From Flaviflexus equikiangi (GTDB lineage: Bacteria > Actinomycetota > Actinomycetes > Actinomycetales > Actinomycetaceae), in contig NZ_CP059676.1 of NCBI RefSeq assembly GCF_014069875.1, positions 372,001 to 436,000 on the forward strand: a DNA stretch of 64,000 nucleotides, written 5' to 3'. The position numbers were made by a program, and so were the translations under genes. Shown here piece after piece: positions 7,812 to 17,261 of the stretch. Below the pieces are notes generated by a model, which was not told the DNA's origin, did not search any database, and was given only the letters and a program-made list of their open reading frames with translations. Within the stretch, counting starts at the first letter, position 1, and each line of letters opens with the position of its first letter.

Positions 7812-9700
7812 GACCAGCCGGGCAGCCAGATATGGATCCGCCAGAAGTCGTAGGGGACGGTGAGACCGGTCCACAGCGGCCACCAGAAGACGCTGAGCAG
7901 GAGAACGATCCCAGCGGTCACTCCCAGCACCCAGGCGCCGCGTGAATCCGGTGCCAGGCGATAGGCGAGCGGGTCAGGATCATCGAAACGGGCAAGAGCC
8001 TCCTCGAGAGGATCGACCGGTTCCTGCACGGCGATCATCGCCGGCTCCGCAGCATCCGAACGGAGCCAACTGGATTCCGAGGATTCCGCGCTGGCGTGGG
8101 ACGGGGCGACGTTCTCGCGTCTGCTCGTGTGGGGCTCCAGATCGAGAGTCCAATCATCCTCTCGCTTGACCGTCCGACGGTGGAGGGTGGGCTCGGGCAG
8201 CATGTCCGTCACCCAGCCGAGGGCGAAGACGAGCGCCAGGACAACATAGGGGAGGAAGGCGACCGAGTAGAACTGGTAGATGGTGCGGCCGATGTAGTTG
8301 AACCACGGCAGGTACATCGCCCCATAGCCGGCGAGTATCGCCCACGCCCTCCAATCGCCCCGGCGCAGAGCGAACCAGATGACGACGAGGAGTGAGGCCG
8401 CCGCCAGCCACCAGATGGCAGGGTTCCCGATCGACGAAATGGCCTGGACGCAGCGCTCCGCCCCGCAATCCTGGACGAGCTTCTCCCCGGGAGGCCAATA
8501 GAAGTTGACGGGACGGAGCTGTAGGATCCAATCCCACGGCTGGGACATGTACGTGTGTTCCGAGCTCAAACCGGTGTGGAAGTCCCACATCTGCCGATGG
8601 TAGGCAATGAACTCGGCAATCGAGTCGCCGAACTGGCTGAAGGGAACATCCTCTCCCAGGCTTCTCTGCTGCTCGGCCCAGCCCCTCTTGAAGCCCCGCG
8701 GGTCCAGGAACCAGGAGAGCCACGCGAACAGATAGGTGGGGATGGCGATGGGAATGAAGTTGACGAAGGCTGGCATGCCGCCCGTCAGGATCCCCGACGT
8801 GAACCAGCGGCGCACACCGAGCGTGCGCTTCGCGGACGTATCCCAGACGAAGACGAGTATTCCGAACACGGCGAGTGCGTAGACCGCGGACCATTTCACC
8901 CCGCAGCCGAGTCCGATGAAGATGCCGGCCGCGATCAGCCAGGGACGGAACAAGATGAGAGGACCGACAGCAGAACGCGGTGCCCCCGCCTCGTCGACGC
9001 TCCCGGACGCGACGCGCCGTGCCAGGCGGGCCCGCGTCCACTCTCGGTCCCGCAGGACAGCCCAGAATCCTGCCAAGACGAAGGCTGCCAGGAGGGAGTC
9101 GAGGATTCCCGTTCGGGATAACACAATGCCGACGCCGTCGAGCGCCATGAAGAACCCGGCGGCTGCCGCGAGAGGGACGGACCGGAAGAGCCGCAGAGCG
9201 ATCCGGGTGACGAGAATGACGGAGAGGACCCCGGCAAGAGCTGTCGCGAACCGCCACCCAAACCCGTTGTCCGTGCCGAAAAGAGCCTGCCCGAAGCCGA
9301 TGAGCCACTTTCCGAGCGGGGGATGGACGACGTAGTCGCCGACGATATCCGCCGCAGCATCGGAACCCTGGACGAACATTTCGTCCGCATTCTCGCCGAC
9401 CCAATCCTTCTCATACCCGTAGGTGATGAGGGAATAGCCGGCTTTCACATAGTAGGTTTCGTCGAACACCATCTGGTGAGGGTGATTCAGGCCAGTGAAG
9501 CGAGTCAATGCGGCCAGGAGGCCTGCAAGGCCCGTCACGACCCAGCCCCAGATCCGGATCTGGGTGGGGAGGGTCGACCAGCCCAGGCCCAGACGGCCGC
9601 GCAGTTCCCTCTCCCAGGCACGCGATTCCAGGTCCGTCAGGACGCGGGCCGATGGGTGCCGGCCGGCCTCTCGGTGCACGTAAGGAGCCTCTTCAGTCAC
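7808..9700 (-). CDS. pmt: Dolichyl/polyprenyl-phosphate-mannose protein O-mannosyltransferase
   Basis: GT39 integral membrane enzyme that O-mannosylates exported proteins using polyprenyl-phosphomannose. Of 630 aa, most is hydrophobic, with the catalytic Asp-Glu of VFDETYYVK near residue 77 in the first extracytoplasmic loop and a second loop bearing FHTGLSSEH. Start is taken at GTG 9700: a TACACT hexamer sits 6 bases upstream (9707-9712), the spacing of a leaderless actinobacterial promoter. An ATG at 9751 is in frame but overlaps the divergent rsmI promoter. It corresponds to M. tuberculosis Rv1002c beside rsmI. Confidence 0.9.
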   Translation of the reverse strand: MTEEAPYVHREAGRHPSARVLTDLESRAWERELRGRLGLGWSTLPTQIRIWGWVVTGLAGLLAALTRFTGLNHPHQMVFDETYYVKAGYSLITYGYEKDWVGENADEMFVQGSDAAADIVGDYVVHPPLGKWLIGFGQALFGTDNGFGWRFATALAGVLSVILVTRIALRLFRSVPLAAAAGFFMALDGVGIVLSRTGILDSLLAAFVLAGFWAVLRDREWTRARLARRVASGSVDEAGAPRSAVGPLILFRPWLIAAGIFIGLGCGVKWSAVYALAVFGILVFVWDTSAKRTLGVRRWFTSGILTGGMPAFVNFIPIAIPTYLFAWLSWFLDPRGFKRGWAEQQRSLGEDVPFSQFGDSIAEFIAYHRQMWDFHTGLSSEHTYMSQPWDWILQLRPVNFYWPPGEKLVQDCGAERCVQAISSIGNPAIWWLAAASLLVVIWFALRRGDWRAWAILAGYGAMYLPWFNYIGRTIYQFYSVAFLPYVVLALVFALGWVTDMLPEPTLHRRTVKREDDWTLDLEPHTSRRENVAPSHASAESSESSWLRSDAAEPAMIAVQEPVDPLEEALARFDDPDPLAYRLAPDSRGAWVLGVTAGIVLLLSVFWWPLWTGLTVPYDFWRIHIWLPGWS

Positions 9701-9706
9701 ATGACG

Positions 9707-9712
9707 AGTGTA
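9707..9712 (-). promoter_or_regulatory. -10 hexamer of pmt (leaderless)
   Basis: TACACT on the minus strand, six bases from the GTG start at 9700. No Shine-Dalgarno is present. Confidence 0.5.
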
Positions 9713-9767
9713 CGGGGACTTTGCTCGCGGGGTGACGCGGAGGCGACCCATGAGGGATAGTTGTCGA

Positions 9768-10604
9768 GTGAGCGACGGAAAAATCTACCTGGCGGCAACA
9801 CCCATCGGCGATGCTGGTGATGCGACGCCGAGACTGCGGGCACTCCTCGAATCGGCCGATCTCATCGCCGCCGAGGACACGCGGAGGCTCCTCAACCTGG
9901 CGGGACGGATGGAAGTGCCGCTATCGGGAAGGATTCTCGCCTTCCATGATCACAACGAGGCCGACAGATCAGGCGAACTCCTCGATGCTGCGAGGGCAGG
10001 GCAGACCGTCCTTGTCGTCTCGGACGCGGGAATGCCGACCGTCTCCGATCCCGGCTATCGGCTCGTGCGCAGAGCGCACGACGAAGGGGTCGCGGTCACC
10101 GTCGTCCCCGGGGCGTCCGCGGTCCTCACTGCCCTCGCAATCTCCGGACTCGCCACAGACAGGTTCAGCTTCGAAGGCTTCGCGCCCCGCAAGGACGGCG
10201 ACAGGTCGCGTCTCTTCCATGCGCTCGCGGGGGAGCAGCGGACGATGGTGTTCTTCGATTCCCCACATCGCACGGGCGACACGCTCGCGGCCATGGCCGA
10301 ACACTTCGGGGCGGATCGGGAGGCGGCCGTCTGCCGCGAGTTGACGAAGACCTACGAGGAAGTGAAGCGGGGGAGCCTGCTCGACCTTGCCCAGTGGGCG
10401 CAGCCGGGGCTGAAGGGAGAGGTGACGATTGTCGTCAGCGGAGCTCCGGATGCTGAGCTTCAGCCCGAGGATGTTGTCGCGGAGGTTCTGTTCCTCACGG
10501 ATGCTGGCATGAGGTTGAAGGCGGCCGCGGCCTACATCGCCGAACGCACCGGAGTGCGGAAGAAGGATCTGTACGATGCCGCCCTGCGGGAGAGTCGTAT
10601 CTAA
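9768..10604 (+). CDS. rsmI: 16S rRNA C1402 2'-O-methyltransferase
   Basis: SAM-dependent tetrapyrrole-methylase-fold enzyme that methylates the ribose of C1402 in 16S rRNA. The 278-aa protein has the RsmI pattern: [10 protein letters not shown] near residue 6, AAEDTRR near 39, [17 protein letters not shown] near 83, PGASAV, and FFDSPHR near 165. Start is GTG 9768, with GATAGT six bases upstream; an ATG at 9750 is in frame but less conserved. It is divergent from pmt, as in other actinobacteria. A palindrome at 10771 probably ends its transcript. Confidence 0.95.
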   Translation: MSDGKIYLAATPIGDAGDATPRLRALLESADLIAAEDTRRLLNLAGRMEVPLSGRILAFHDHNEADRSGELLDAARAGQTVLVVSDAGMPTVSDPGYRLVRRAHDEGVAVTVVPGASAVLTALAISGLATDRFSFEGFAPRKDGDRSRLFHALAGEQRTMVFFDSPHRTGDTLAAMAEHFGADREAAVCRELTKTYEEVKRGSLLDLAQWAQPGLKGEVTIVVSGAPDAELQPEDVVAEVLFLTDAGMRLKAAAAYIAERTGVRKKDLYDAALRESRI

Positions 10605-10695
10605 AACCGGATAATCGAGACAAAATGCCGTTTCTGTGTTGAACCTTATACATCTATCGACGTGAAACGTAGCAGAAAGATCAGAGGTCAAAGGT

Positions 10696-10724
10696 TATCA
10701 AGCTATGCTTATGATTGCTTGATA
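10696..10724. repeat. Inverted repeat TATCAAGC in AT-rich intergenic stretch
   Basis: TATCAAGC (10696-10703) and GCTTGATA (10717-10724) are an exact 8-bp inverted pair with a 13-base spacer, in the 223-bp gap between convergent rsmI and pncA. Base composition is distinctly AT-rich for the window. Function not evident. Confidence 0.4.
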
Positions 10725-10770
10725 CGTCAAGTAGTTCCCTGGCCGGTGTGGCCCCTGTGCCAGGGAGCGC

Positions 10771-10798
10771 AGTGGGGAGCGCATATGCGCTCCCCACT
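10771..10798. terminator. Bidirectional terminator, perfect 28-bp palindrome
   Basis: AGTGGGGAGCGCAT followed directly by its exact reverse complement, located between convergent rsmI and pncA. There are no unpaired loop bases in the DNA; in RNA about four would open. Confidence 0.65.
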
Positions 10799-10827
10799 GT
10801 CCTTCTCCCGAAGCAGCCTCTCAGGCC

Positions 10828-11472
10828 TCAGAGCCAGGCGTTCTTCGATTCGAGCTGGATGATTCCAGCGCCCTCCATGATCGTCCGGGCCTTGACGCCC
10901 AGCTCCTCTGTGACGGGGGCCGTCAGGTCGGAGAACACACGCACCTCCTCGACGAAGGACCGAGCATCCAATGCCGTGTCTTTGACGCAGTGGGACTCGG
11001 CGAGGCCGACGATGTCGACAGACGTGATCTCGGCATGTTTGAGAATGTCGGCCAGCGTTCGACCGTCATCCGTCTTCCCCTCGAAGCCCGAATAGGCGGC
11101 CGCGTACTGGCCCTTCTTGACCGACACATCCGGCAGGTGGGCAATGGCGGGATGAAGGTCCGCCTCCTCTGTTCCCGCCACGCCGTGCGGAGGCCACGTA
11201 TCGACGAAGTCGGGTTGATCGGAGAAATGGTCACCCGGCTCGATATGCCAGTCCTGGGTGGACACGATCACCCCATAGTTATCCCGGTTCGTGTCGGTGA
11301 ACTCCGCAATCCTCCGGGCGACAGCGTTGCCGCCCTCGACGGCCAGAGCACCGCCCTCGCAGAACGTCGGTTGGACATCGACAAGAATGAGAGCCCGGTG
11401 CGGCTTCACAAGGAGCTCAGCCAGGGTCTCCTCGTCGCTCGGCTCGGTGCCTTCCATGAATGTGTCGCTCAT
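10828..11472 (-). CDS. pncA: Nicotinamidase/pyrazinamidase
   Basis: Isochorismatase-fold hydrolase converting nicotinamide to nicotinate for NAD salvage. From ATG 11472 (214 aa): Asp32 in LVDVQPTF, metal ligands Asp74 and His76 in TQDWH plus His82, Lys120, and nucleophile Cys162 in ESHCVKD. The Asp-Lys-Cys triad is complete. TAGGAT lies seven bases upstream of the ATG (11480-11485), a leaderless promoter; the longer open frame upstream is only the antisense of metG. It is divergent from metG with about 75 bp between starts. Confidence 0.92.
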   Translation of the reverse strand: MSDTFMEGTEPSDEETLAELLVKPHRALILVDVQPTFCEGGALAVEGGNAVARRIAEFTDTNRDNYGVIVSTQDWHIEPGDHFSDQPDFVDTWPPHGVAGTEEADLHPAIAHLPDVSVKKGQYAAAYSGFEGKTDDGRTLADILKHAEITSVDIVGLAESHCVKDTALDARSFVEEVRVFSDLTAPVTEELGVKARTIMEGAGIIQLESKNAWL

Positions 11473-11479
11473 GCCCGCC

Positions 11480-11485
11480 ATCCTA
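11480..11485 (-). promoter_or_regulatory. -10 hexamer of pncA (leaderless)
   Basis: TAGGAT on the minus strand, seven bases from the pncA ATG. No ribosome-binding site is seen. Confidence 0.5.
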
Positions 11486-11535
11486 ACCGAGCGTGATGTT
11501 CGCGGCTGGGATTCCGACTGCCGGGCGATAGGCAT

Positions 11536-11541
11536 TAACCT
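11536..11541 (+). promoter_or_regulatory. -10 hexamer of metG (leaderless)
   Basis: TAACCT followed by six bases and then the metG ATG. The -10 of pncA lies about 50 bp away in the opposite direction. Confidence 0.5.
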
Positions 11542-11547
11542 AGAGGT

Positions 11548-13338
11548 ATGTCTCGAGTACTCTCCGCAGTCGCATGGCCGTACGCAAACGGCCCCCGTCA
11601 TATCGGCCATGTCGCCGGATTCGGGGTTCCCTCCGATGTCTTCTCCCGCTATATGCGGATGGTGGGCCACGATGTCCTCATGGTCTCGGGCACGGACGAG
11701 CACGGTACCCCGATCCTCGTCGCAGCGGAGCAGGAGGGGATCGACCCGAAGCATCTCGCGGATCGTAACAACAGGATCATCGTCGAGGACCTCGTCGCCC
11801 TCGGACTGTCCTACGACCTCTTCACCCGCACGACGACCCGCAACCACTATGCGGTCGTCCAATCCATGTTCGAGACGGTGCGCGACAACGGGTACATGCT
11901 TGTCGAGACCACGTCGGGCGCGGTGTCTCCCAGCACGGGACGCACCCTCCCGGACCGGTACATCGAGGGCACCTGCCCGCATTGCAACTACGACGGCGCG
12001 CGCGGCGATCAGTGCGACAACTGCGGCGTCCAGCTCGATCCCGTCGAGCTCATCAACCCGCGCTCCAAGGTCAACGGCGAGACCCCGGAATTCATCGAGA
12101 CCGAGCACTACTTCCTCGACCTGCCCGCGCTCGCGGATGAGCTGGCACGCTGGCTCGATCAGCGCGAGGAGTCGGGCCTGTGGCGTCCCAACGTCATCAA
12201 GTTCTCGCAGCACCTCCTCGAGGAGATCAGACCCCGCGCCATGTCCCGCGACATCGACTGGGGCATCCCCGTCCCGGGATGGGAAGACAAGCCGAACAAG
12301 CGCCTGTACGTGTGGTTCGATGCGGTTGTCGGCTACCTCTCGGCATCGATCGAGTGGGCGCGCCGAGTCGGCGAGCCCGAGCGGTGGCGCGACTGGTGGA
12401 CAGACCCGGAGGCGCTCTCCTACTACTTCATGGGCAAGGACAATATCGTCTTCCACAGCCAGATCTGGCCGGCCGAGATTCTCGGCTACAACGGTCGCGG
12501 CGACAAGGGCGGGAAGCCCGGCTCATTCGGCGAACTGAACCTGCCCACCCAGGTCGTCGCATCCGAGTTCTTGACGATGGAGGGGAAGAAGTTCTCCTCA
12601 TCGAAGAAGATCGTCATCTACGTCCGGGACGTTCTCGCCCGCTACCAGCCGGATGCTCTGCGATACTTCATCTCGATCGCAGGCCCCGAAACCTCCGACT
12701 CGGACTTCACGTGGGCTGAGTTCGTCCGACGCAACAACTCCGAACTCGTCGCCGGTTGGGGGAACCTCGTCAACCGCACGGCAGCGATGATCGCGAAGAA
12801 TTTCGGCGAGATCCCCACGTGCGGTGACCTGGAAGACGTCGACCGTGAGCTTCTCGCCGAGACCGGCGCAGGCTTCGAGAAGATCGGTTCCCTCATCGAG
12901 AACCATCAGCAGCGGTCCGCATTGGCCGAGCTCATGCGCATCGTCGGCGTCGCCAACTCGTACGTCTCCCGCACGGAGCCCTTCAAGCTCAAGGCCCCCG
13001 AGCAGCGTGAACGTCTCGGCACGATCCTGCACGTCCTCATCCAGGCCGTCTCCGATCTCAACACGATGATGTCCGTGTTCCTCCCGCACTCGTCGAACGC
13101 GATCGACCTCATCATCGGCGGCGACGGGGCCCTTGCCCCCATGCCCCACATCGTCGACGTCGACGACCTCGACGGTGGCGATCCGTATCCGATCATCACG
13201 GGCGACTACACGGATCTGAGGCCCTGGGCCTCCGTGCCGGTCGTGCCCGGCACTCCGATCGCCAAGCCGAGCCCCGTGTTCGTCAAGCTCGATCCCGAGG
13301 TGATCGACGAGGAGCTTGCGCGCCTGGGAGAGAAGTGA
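11548..13338 (+). CDS. metG: Methionyl-tRNA synthetase
   Basis: Class I aminoacyl-tRNA synthetase charging tRNA-Met. The 596-aa protein shows [10 protein letters not shown] (HIGH motif near residue 12), a Cys4 zinc knuckle [17 protein letters not shown] near 146, and KFSSSKK near 352 as the KMSKS variant. The length and the two pairs of zinc cysteines fit the MetG1 type; the C-terminal EMAP-like domain is absent, as in other actinobacteria. The start is leaderless. The stop overlaps tatD by GTGA. Confidence 0.97.
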   Translation: MSRVLSAVAWPYANGPRHIGHVAGFGVPSDVFSRYMRMVGHDVLMVSGTDEHGTPILVAAEQEGIDPKHLADRNNRIIVEDLVALGLSYDLFTRTTTRNHYAVVQSMFETVRDNGYMLVETTSGAVSPSTGRTLPDRYIEGTCPHCNYDGARGDQCDNCGVQLDPVELINPRSKVNGETPEFIETEHYFLDLPALADELARWLDQREESGLWRPNVIKFSQHLLEEIRPRAMSRDIDWGIPVPGWEDKPNKRLYVWFDAVVGYLSASIEWARRVGEPERWRDWWTDPEALSYYFMGKDNIVFHSQIWPAEILGYNGRGDKGGKPGSFGELNLPTQVVASEFLTMEGKKFSSSKKIVIYVRDVLARYQPDALRYFISIAGPETSDSDFTWAEFVRRNNSELVAGWGNLVNRTAAMIAKNFGEIPTCGDLEDVDRELLAETGAGFEKIGSLIENHQQRSALAELMRIVGVANSYVSRTEPFKLKAPEQRERLGTILHVLIQAVSDLNTMMSVFLPHSSNAIDLIIGGDGALAPMPHIVDVDDLDGGDPYPIITGDYTDLRPWASVPVVPGTPIAKPSPVFVKLDPEVIDEELARLGEK

Positions 13339-14258
13339 GCAAAAAAGGCCGGTCCCTCTTCCCTCCCATCCCCGAGCCGCTGCCGATACCGATCATCGAT
13401 AACCACACGCACGTGGGTCAGGATCGGGAAGGCCAGGTCCAGGGCGTCGACGAGGATGGGAATCTCCGATATCCGCTCCTGGTCGAGGGGCAGATCGCGG
13501 CGATGATAAAGGCTGGGGTGTCTCATGCGATCACGGTCGGATGCGAGATCCCCGATCTCGTGGACGTTATCGAGCTCGCTCATGCATACCCCGAGTTCTC
13601 TGCCGCGATAGCGATCCACCCCAACGAGGCCGCCATGCACGCAGGGGTGCGCGAGATCGCCCCCGATGGTCTCGAGCCGAACGTAGCCGACCATCATCGT
13701 GAATACGATCTCGCGGATGCGATCAACCGTGTCGCGGAGCTGGCCCGGGACGTGGTGGCGATCGGGGAGACCGGCCTGGACTATTTCAGGACGGGAGAAG
13801 AAGGGAAGGGTGCTCAGCAGGAATCGTTCCGGGCGCACATCCGCCTCGCGAAAGAGCTCGGCCTGCCCCTTCAGATCCATGATCGCGACGCCCACGAAGA
13901 CACCGTGCGCATCCTCCTCGACGAGGGAGCCCCCGAGAGAACCGTCTTCCACTGCTTCTCCGGCGACCGTCATCTCGCCGAGATCCTTGCCGTGCACGGC
14001 TGGTATGCATCATTCTCGGGGACGGTGACCTTCCCGAAGAATATCGAGCTGCGCGAGGCGCTGGAGATCCTGCCCAGCGAGCTCATCCTCGTCGAAACCG
14101 ATGCCCCCTATCTCACTGCGCACCCCTATCGGGGACGCCCCAACGCTCCTTACCTCGCGACGCTGACGGCGAGAGCGATCTCAGAGATTCGGAATGTGCC
14201 TCTCGTCACTGTTTGCGAGCAGATTGTCGAGACGACGAATCGCGTCTATTTCAGTTAA
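13335..14258 (+). CDS. tatD: TatD family metal-dependent DNase
   Basis: TIM-barrel metal-dependent hydrolase of the amidohydrolase superfamily, 307 aa. Metal-binding sites are seen as IDNHTHVG near residue 21, GETGLDYF near 143, QIHDRDAH near 180, HCFSGD near 205 and the C-terminal ETDAPYL near 257. The family acts as 3'-5' exonuclease in repair and DNA degradation. The start GTG overlaps the metG stop by four bases, so the two are co-transcribed. Order metG-tatD-rpf-rsmA-ispE is conserved in actinobacteria. Confidence 0.93.
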   Translation: MSKKGRSLFPPIPEPLPIPIIDNHTHVGQDREGQVQGVDEDGNLRYPLLVEGQIAAMIKAGVSHAITVGCEIPDLVDVIELAHAYPEFSAAIAIHPNEAAMHAGVREIAPDGLEPNVADHHREYDLADAINRVAELARDVVAIGETGLDYFRTGEEGKGAQQESFRAHIRLAKELGLPLQIHDRDAHEDTVRILLDEGAPERTVFHCFSGDRHLAEILAVHGWYASFSGTVTFPKNIELREALEILPSELILVETDAPYLTAHPYRGRPNAPYLATLTARAISEIRNVPLVTVCEQIVETTNRVYFS

Positions 14259-14338
14259 ATCCCAGGATGTTCGGCATGTCGTCCCGGTTTCCTGGCATCG
14301 CTGGCAGGTAAAATCCCCGAAGCCTAGATCACGTTTTG

Positions 14339-14367
14339 GTTACAATCGAGCAATTTTTGATTACACT
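14339..14367 (+). promoter_or_regulatory. Promoter of the rpf-like gene
   Basis: GTTACA at 14339-14344 and TACACT at 14362-14367 are separated by 17 bases, giving a housekeeping-type promoter about 40 bp upstream of the ATG. The rest of the 149-bp gap is AT-rich and shows no riboswitch motif that I recognise. Confidence 0.45.
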
Positions 14368-14407
14368 CGGTGAAGTATTCAGAACATTACGACTGACGAG
14401 GTTTCTC

Positions 14408-15469
14408 ATGGGACGACACTCCCTCCGACTGGACCAGGCTCCTGCCGTACCGCAGGCACCCGTCCACGACATGCTTCCCCAGGCGGCAGCATGGTCGCAG
14501 AGCGTCAAGCCTGCCGATCGCGTAAGCTCGCGCCGCTACGGAGCGGTTGCCGCACTTGCGGCCGCCACAGCTCTCTCCGCTGTCGCGGTGACAACTGATA
14601 CGAACCCGGCGCCGGCCTATGCCGCCGCCAACGTTGCCGACCTCCCGCTGCAGATCGTCACGGAAGCCCCGGACCTCTCGAAGACCATCACGGTCGAGGT
14701 TGACGGTTCGGTCCAGGAGATCACGACACTCGAGACGACGTGGGGCAAGGCACTTGCCGCCGCCGGCATCGTCATCGGCCGAGACGACATCGTCAACGTC
14801 GATCTGGCCGCCGAGGTGGACGAGGAGACGCAGGTCGTCATCGATCGCGTCACCTACGAGTATGTCGTCGACGAACAGGTCGAAGAGTTCGAGACGATTC
14901 GCCAGGATGATCCCACCCTCGAGAAGGGCACCGAGAAGGTCACGACCGCGGGCCAGAACGGCGTCACCCGCATCACGCACCGTGTCACCCTCGTCGACGG
15001 CGAAGAGCAGTCCCGCGAGCAGACCATCGTCGTCCGCAAATCCGAACTCGTCAACGAAGTCATCTCCGTCGGCGCGAAGGAGCCGGTCGTCGAGGCTCCG
15101 CAGGCGGCTCCCGCCGTCGAGACCGAAGCGGCTGCCCCCGCGCCCGCCCAGCCCGTCATCGTCAATGCTGGCGGCTCGAAGGGCATCGCCCAGCAGATGG
15201 TTGCCAACAAGGGCTGGTCCTCATCCGAGTTCCAGTGCCTCGAAACCCTGTGGCAGCGCGAGTCGGGATGGAACCACCTTGCGGCGAACCCCTCTTCCGG
15301 CGCGTACGGCATCCCCCAGTCGCTGCCGGGTTCGAAGATGGCGTCCCACGGTGCGGACTGGCGCACCAACCCGGCCACCCAGATCGCCTGGGGCCTCGAC
15401 TACATCCAGGGCCGCTACGGCACTCCCTGCGGCGCACTGAACCATTCGTATTCACGTGGCTGGTACTGA
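14408..15469 (+). CDS. Resuscitation-promoting-factor-like cell-wall protein with G5 domain
   Basis: Secreted wall-active protein of 353 aa. Order: about 40 residues of charged N-terminus, a hydrophobic signal segment AVAALAAATALSAVAV ending near AYA, a DUF348 ubiquitin-like repeat (ITVEVDGSVQEITT), a G5 domain (VTYEYVVDEQVEEFET), a Pro/Ala/Glu-rich linker and a C-terminal lysozyme-like transglycosylase domain with Glu in WQRESGWN. It ends GALNHSYSRGWY. The position corresponds to RpfB. Start ATG 14408 has GAGG seven bases upstream. The C-terminal fold looks more like the aggregation-factor/SLT type than classical Rpf, so the biological role is inferred. Confidence 0.82.
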   Translation: MGRHSLRLDQAPAVPQAPVHDMLPQAAAWSQSVKPADRVSSRRYGAVAALAAATALSAVAVTTDTNPAPAYAAANVADLPLQIVTEAPDLSKTITVEVDGSVQEITTLETTWGKALAAAGIVIGRDDIVNVDLAAEVDEETQVVIDRVTYEYVVDEQVEEFETIRQDDPTLEKGTEKVTTAGQNGVTRITHRVTLVDGEEQSREQTIVVRKSELVNEVISVGAKEPVVEAPQAAPAVETEAAAPAPAQPVIVNAGGSKGIAQQMVANKGWSSSEFQCLETLWQRESGWNHLAANPSSGAYGIPQSLPGSKMASHGADWRTNPATQIAWGLDYIQGRYGTPCGALNHSYSRGWY

Positions 15470-16316
15470 GCTACTCACGCCGGGTGATATCCGTGTTCTG
15501 AGCGCGAAGCTTGGTATCACACCGACGAAGACACTCGGCCAGAACTTTGTCGGCGATGGTGGGACGGTCCGGAAGATCGTCTCTCACGCCGGCGTCTCCG
15601 AGGACGATCACGTCCTCGAGATCGGCCCGGGGCTGGGTTCCCTCACCCTTGCCCTGCTCGAGACCGGCGCCTACGTGTCTGCGATCGAGATCGACAGGAA
15701 GCTCGCGGCCGCCCTTCCCGAGACAGTCGGGGAGAGGCATGATCGTCCCGAACGTTTCGCGGTAGCCGAGTTCGATGCTCTGAAGATCGCCGACCATGAA
15801 CTAGCTGTGCCGCCCGCCCTTGAATCCTTCACACCGACGTATCTCGTCGCGAACCTGCCCTACAACGTGGCAGTCCCCGCCATCCTCACAGCCCTCGAGG
15901 CGCTCCCCACCCTCCGGGTGGTCGACGTCATGGTGCAGCTTGAGGTCGCCGAACGTCTCGCCGCCCCGCCAGGATCACGCACGTACGGAGTGCCATCCGT
16001 CAAGACGGCCTGGTATGCGGAGGCTACTCGCGGCCCCCTGATCTCCCGCTCCGTCTTCTGGCCCGTGCCGAACGTCGACTCGGCACTCGTCCGCTTCGAA
16101 CGGCGCGACCAGCCCGACGCGGATAGGGCTGAGGTCTTCGCCGTCATCGATGCCGCGTTCTCCCAGCGCAGGAAGACCCTGCGCCAGGCACTCGCCGGGT
16201 GGGCTGGCAGTCCTGCGCGTGCGGAAGAGAAGCTGCGCGCCGCCGGAATCGACCCCTCCCAGCGGGGTGAGAAGCTGACGATCGAGGACTTCGTCGCGAT
16301 AGCGAACGTCCGATAA
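15456..16316 (+). CDS. rsmA: 16S rRNA dimethyladenosine transferase
   Basis: KsgA/RsmA SAM-dependent enzyme that dimethylates A1518 and A1519 of 16S rRNA. Shows KTLGQNFVGD near residue 24, VLEIGPGLGSLTLAL near 49 for SAM, NLPYNVA near 127 as the NxPY catalytic motif, and FSQRRKTLRQAL near 232. The 286-aa length is normal. The GTG start overlaps the rpf-like gene by 14 bases, so it is translated with it. Confidence 0.95.
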   Translation: MAGTELLTPGDIRVLSAKLGITPTKTLGQNFVGDGGTVRKIVSHAGVSEDDHVLEIGPGLGSLTLALLETGAYVSAIEIDRKLAAALPETVGERHDRPERFAVAEFDALKIADHELAVPPALESFTPTYLVANLPYNVAVPAILTALEALPTLRVVDVMVQLEVAERLAAPPGSRTYGVPSVKTAWYAEATRGPLISRSVFWPVPNVDSALVRFERRDQPDADRAEVFAVIDAAFSQRRKTLRQALAGWAGSPARAEEKLRAAGIDPSQRGEKLTIEDFVAIANVR

Positions 16317-16364
16317 AGCCTTTGTCGAACGTGAGGGGATAGGGCGCTGACGCGCCCAACCGCG

Positions 16365-16370
16365 TATCCT
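16365..16370 (+). promoter_or_regulatory. -10 hexamer of ispE (leaderless)
   Basis: TATCCT followed by six bases and GTG. A small GC-rich hairpin (GGGCGC/GCGCCC, 16342-16357) precedes it, at the end of rsmA. Confidence 0.5.
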
Positions 16371-16376
16371 GACAGG

Positions 16377-17261
16377 GTGTTGAGTTCTGTCACCGTCCAT
16401 GCCCCCGCCAAGATCAATATGGCTCTCCGCGTGGGCGGAGCCCGTCCCGATGGCTACCATCCGCTCACGACCGTGTTCTGTGCCCTGGATCTGGCCGATG
16501 AGATCGTCGTGGCACCCGCGGAGGGCCTCTCCTTGACGATCACGGGCAACGACCTCGTCGTCGATGACAACAATCTTGCCCTGCGTGCGGCACGGGCCCT
16601 TCATGACCACACCGGCATGGACTACGGGGCTACCATCACGATCGACAAGAAGATCCCCGTGGCTGGGGGGATGGCAGGCGGAAGCGCGGACGCCGCCGGC
16701 ACCCTCGTGGCCCTCAACGAACTGTGGGAGCTCGGGCTGTCCCACGCCGACCTGCACGGCCTGGCTGCAGGGCTCGGCTCCGATGTGCCGTTCGGATTGG
16801 TGGGAGGCCTGGCGCTGGGAACGTGCCGCGGAGAAAACCTCCTCCCCATCTCCCCCCGAGCCTTCCAATCCTGGGTTCTTGTCACGGACAGTGACGGTCT
16901 TTCAACCCCAGACGTGTTCCGACACTACGACCTCCTTCATCCCGAGCCGCACGAACCGGCCGATGTCGACGATCTCACTGAAGCACTCGGCTCCGACAGC
17001 GTTGCCGAGGTGGCAGGCCTGCTCATCAACGATCTGGCAGAACCAGCATTCACGATCAGACCCGACCTGAGGGAGCTGTTCGAGCGGCTCGAGGGAGCAG
17101 GAATAGCGACCGTCCTGTCAGGTTCGGGGCCGACCATTGGGATTCTCTGCGAGAGCGACACGGCGGCTGACGCTCTCGCCGGAGTACTTCGACAGGAGGG
17201 TCTGTCGACGCTTCGCGCCGACGGCCCGGCCGCCGGTGCACACGTGGTGAGGAGCAGCTGA
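16377..17261 (+). CDS. ispE: 4-diphosphocytidyl-2-C-methyl-D-erythritol kinase
   Basis: GHMP kinase of the MEP isoprenoid pathway that phosphorylates CDP-methylerythritol. Signatures: APAKINMALRVGGARPDGYHPL near residue 8, the ATP loop VAGGMAGGSADAAG near 95, and the C-terminal VLSGSGPTIG near 242. The 294-aa length is normal. GTG start with leaderless promoter. The stop overlaps the ABC-F ATG (TGATG). IspH of the same pathway is at 56.9 kb. Confidence 0.95.
   Translation: MLSSVTVHAPAKINMALRVGGARPDGYHPLTTVFCALDLADEIVVAPAEGLSLTITGNDLVVDDNNLALRAARALHDHTGMDYGATITIDKKIPVAGGMAGGSADAAGTLVALNELWELGLSHADLHGLAAGLGSDVPFGLVGGLALGTCRGENLLPISPRAFQSWVLVTDSDGLSTPDVFRHYDLLHPEPHEPADVDDLTEALGSDSVAEVAGLLINDLAEPAFTIRPDLRELFERLEGAGIATVLSGSGPTIGILCESDTAADALAGVLRQEGLSTLRADGPAAGAHVVRSS

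Noticed and set aside
10828-12456. 542-codon pncA with N-terminal extension
   Set aside because: The extension is the antisense of metG; the true start is ATG 11472.
14259-14407. c-di-AMP riboswitch before the rpf-like gene
   Set aside because: Known upstream of rpf genes in actinobacteria, but the 149-bp gap is short and none of the conserved segments I recall is present.
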